Assembly (NCBI GenBank): GCA_947164985.1
Contig: CAMUYI010000001.1
Span: 248,001 to 312,000, forward strand
Reading direction: 5' to 3'
DNA length: 64,000 bases
DNA from: an uncultured Bacteroidales bacterium
GTDB lineage: Bacteria > Bacteroidota > Bacteroidia > Bacteroidales > Paludibacteraceae
The notes below the pieces were generated by a model. It was not told the DNA's origin, searched no databases, and worked only from the letters and a program-made list of their open reading frames with translations. The position numbers and the translations under genes were made by a program. Positions 62,712 through 64,000 of the stretch are shown here, one piece after another. Position 1 is the stretch's first letter, and each line of letters opens with the position of its first letter.

Positions 62712-64000
62712 ATGAAAAAGATCACGTTTTTATTACTTTTAGCTCTCGTAGCGGTATCGTTGCCGCTACATGTACAGGCCAATGACTATCTGGAGGTGCA
62801 GCGTCACTACCAGGTCTATAGCAATGGCCGCAATTCGATTCACTTCAAGATCCCGGTATGGGCGCATGGTAACTGGAATGACTACCATCTGGACTCCGCC
62901 AATACGGTTGTTCGCTGGCAGGTGATAGGTGAGTCCGCCGAGGGGTTCCTGAGTGTGGGCGGTCCTGCCTTGGGTGTCAACCGCGAGAGCAATGACAAGG
63001 GTAATGCCCGCGTATGGATGTGGCGTGGCTCCGATGATCATCATACCAAGGGTGGGGCGATTGTAGTCACCAATGAGTATAACGGTAATCGCCCTCAGTT
63101 TGAGTTCACCGGCGGTTGGTCGACCATCGATCTCAAGCAGCAGGCGGATGACGACTGCAAGCGCGTGACCATTCTGGAGTTCGACTGGTATCCGCCTGCA
63201 GTGCTCAACAACAAGAAATTCAAGATCTCCATTGTAGCGGATATCCGCAAGCGTGCTTCGACCAAGGCAGACTACTACATGACCTTCGAGTTCCCCACCA
63301 CCTTCACCGGTGGCGACAACACGGCGGCGCCTCAGCTCTATACGCCCTATCTGTATATGGTCAATGAGGCGGGTGTTACCGGTCGCGGACTGGCGGCTAT
63401 TCCCTATTATTCGCAGGCCAAACCGATATCCTATACCCATGCGCTTTCCGGTGAAACGGTGCAAATCCAAGAGAATAGCGGTACGATGTATGTACCTACT
63501 TCCGACTCGGGCTACTACGCGTTTGATGCCACCTTCAAGGTCTATCGCAACGAGGAAACCGGAGACATAGAGACCATTCATTCGAATGCCGTACATGTTC
63601 CGGCGTACCACCGCATCTATGATTTCAAAGCGACAGCACAACAGGATGATTATGGCAGCTATACCGGTGCGAATATTGTGACTTGGCATACGAAATACCC
63701 GCAAGCCAAGGATCTGATTCAGGGCGACTATTTCGAGATCCAACGTGCGTTCAAGAGCGATTTCTCCGATGCGCAAACCATTCAACTGATGCCGATGAAA
63801 ACTACCGACAGTCTCTATCAGTTCGTGGACGATAACCGCACGGCCTGGAACGGCACAGAGCTGCGAACCGATACGATCGCTGCCCGCTTGTCTGTCAGCG
63901 AGAAGGACTTTACCGTCTATGATGACGATGAAAACCCCGTAGCGGATGTGACCATGACCCTCACGGCCAATAAGCTGGTATTGCCCTCTGCACCGGTGTA
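62712..64000 (+). CDS. Large secreted protein of unknown function (truncated by window end)
   Basis: An open frame of 429 codons from ATG 62712 to the window edge with no stop. Signal peptide MKKITFLLLLALVAVSLPLHVQA, then beta-rich sequence: VQRHYQVYSNGRNSIHFKIP, a domain about 30-190 with many Trp/Tyr, and from about residue 290 segments such as HRIYDFKATAQQDDY and GDYFEIQRAFKSDFSDAQ that look like fibronectin-III-type repeats. No SusC, glycosidase or protease motif is visible. In a T9SS-bearing organism such a protein could be a T9SS substrate, but the C-terminal sorting domain lies beyond the window. Confidence 0.6.
   Translation, partial: MKKITFLLLLALVAVSLPLHVQANDYLEVQRHYQVYSNGRNSIHFKIPVWAHGNWNDYHLDSANTVVRWQVIGESAEGFLSVGGPALGVNRESNDKGNARVWMWRGSDDHHTKGGAIVVTNEYNGNRPQFEFTGGWSTIDLKQQADDDCKRVTILEFDWYPPAVLNNKKFKISIVADIRKRASTKADYYMTFEFPTTFTGGDNTAAPQLYTPYLYMVNEAGVTGRGLAAIPYYSQAKPISYTHALSGETVQIQENSGTMYVPTSDSGYYAFDATFKVYRNEETGDIETIHSNAVHVPAYHRIYDFKATAQQDDYGSYTGANIVTWHTKYPQAKDLIQGDYFEIQRAFKSDFSDAQTIQLMPMKTTDSLYQFVDDNRTAWNGTELRTDTIAARLSVSEKDFTVYDDDENPVADVTMTLTANKLVLPSAPV

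Overview
The window looks like chromosome of a Bacteroidales bacterium (phylum Bacteroidota) that carries a type IX secretion system. The evidence is the promoter architecture (TTTG at -33, TAnnTTTG at -7, 20-nt spacer, nearly no Shine-Dalgarno sequences), and the gene set: PorX, GldB- and GldH-like lipoproteins, SusC/TonB-type receptors, a PCMD-domain protein, RicT, and a TPP-riboswitch-controlled outer-membrane receptor. Genus and species cannot be read from the sequence. Almost all of the window is ordinary, tightly packed core chromosome; I see no prophage, insertion sequence or CRISPR array.

Layout. 1-5 kb: end of a divergent CPBP-type membrane protein, then a co-directional block of two tandem L-fucose-isomerase-like proteins, class II fructose-bisphosphate aldolase and a CoA-transferase. 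5-9.2 kb (minus): PASTA protein, RluD-type pseudouridine synthase, PorX and an EEP-fold hydrolase in overlapping order. 9.2-14.5 kb: a tiny Glu/Ala-rich lipoprotein, gpmI and gtrA, an orphan promoter with a structured stretch that may be a non-coding RNA, a lipoprotein behind a broken toxin-antitoxin pair, and a DUF1016/PDDEXK protein. 14.5-17.6 kb (plus): rsmA, corA, nadA. 17.6-28 kb (minus): two glycolipid-type glycosyltransferases with an esterase and PCMD protein, then DUF456-lolD-gldB-acyltransferase-sufS-EEP. 28-40.3 kb (minus): the cell-shape operon mreB-mreC-mreD-mrdA-rodA running on into yraN, mnmG, apt, uvrC, tsaE and comEC; a perfect parS site lies between mnmG and apt. 40.5 kb: tRNA-Asn. 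40.7-50.9 kb (plus): PfkB kinase, plsC, HIT protein, holB, ricT, gldH, trmB, a TonB receptor, and a second TonB receptor under a TPP riboswitch (probable thiamine uptake). 50.8-60.3 kb (minus): membrane protein, M3 dipeptidase, AsmA-like protein, lipoprotein, ileS. 60.3-64 kb: a repeat-rich leader region, a lipoprotein, an HGSNAT-like acyltransferase and the start of a large secreted protein.

The most unusual signal is a dispersed family of short degenerate tandem repeats, about 25-28 loci in 64 kb. Most have a 7-bp period; a few have 11 bp. The unit sequence differs from locus to locus. They lie between genes and also inside reading frames without breaking them (four in ileS; others in porX, rluD, gtrA, rsmA, nadA, a TonB receptor), and several supply the start or stop codon of a gene. 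They resemble in style the heptanucleotide repeats known from cyanobacteria. A second genome-wide pattern is an extended promoter core in which the -33 TTTG is followed by CATAT and the -7 box is embedded in GCAGTAnTTTTGCA.
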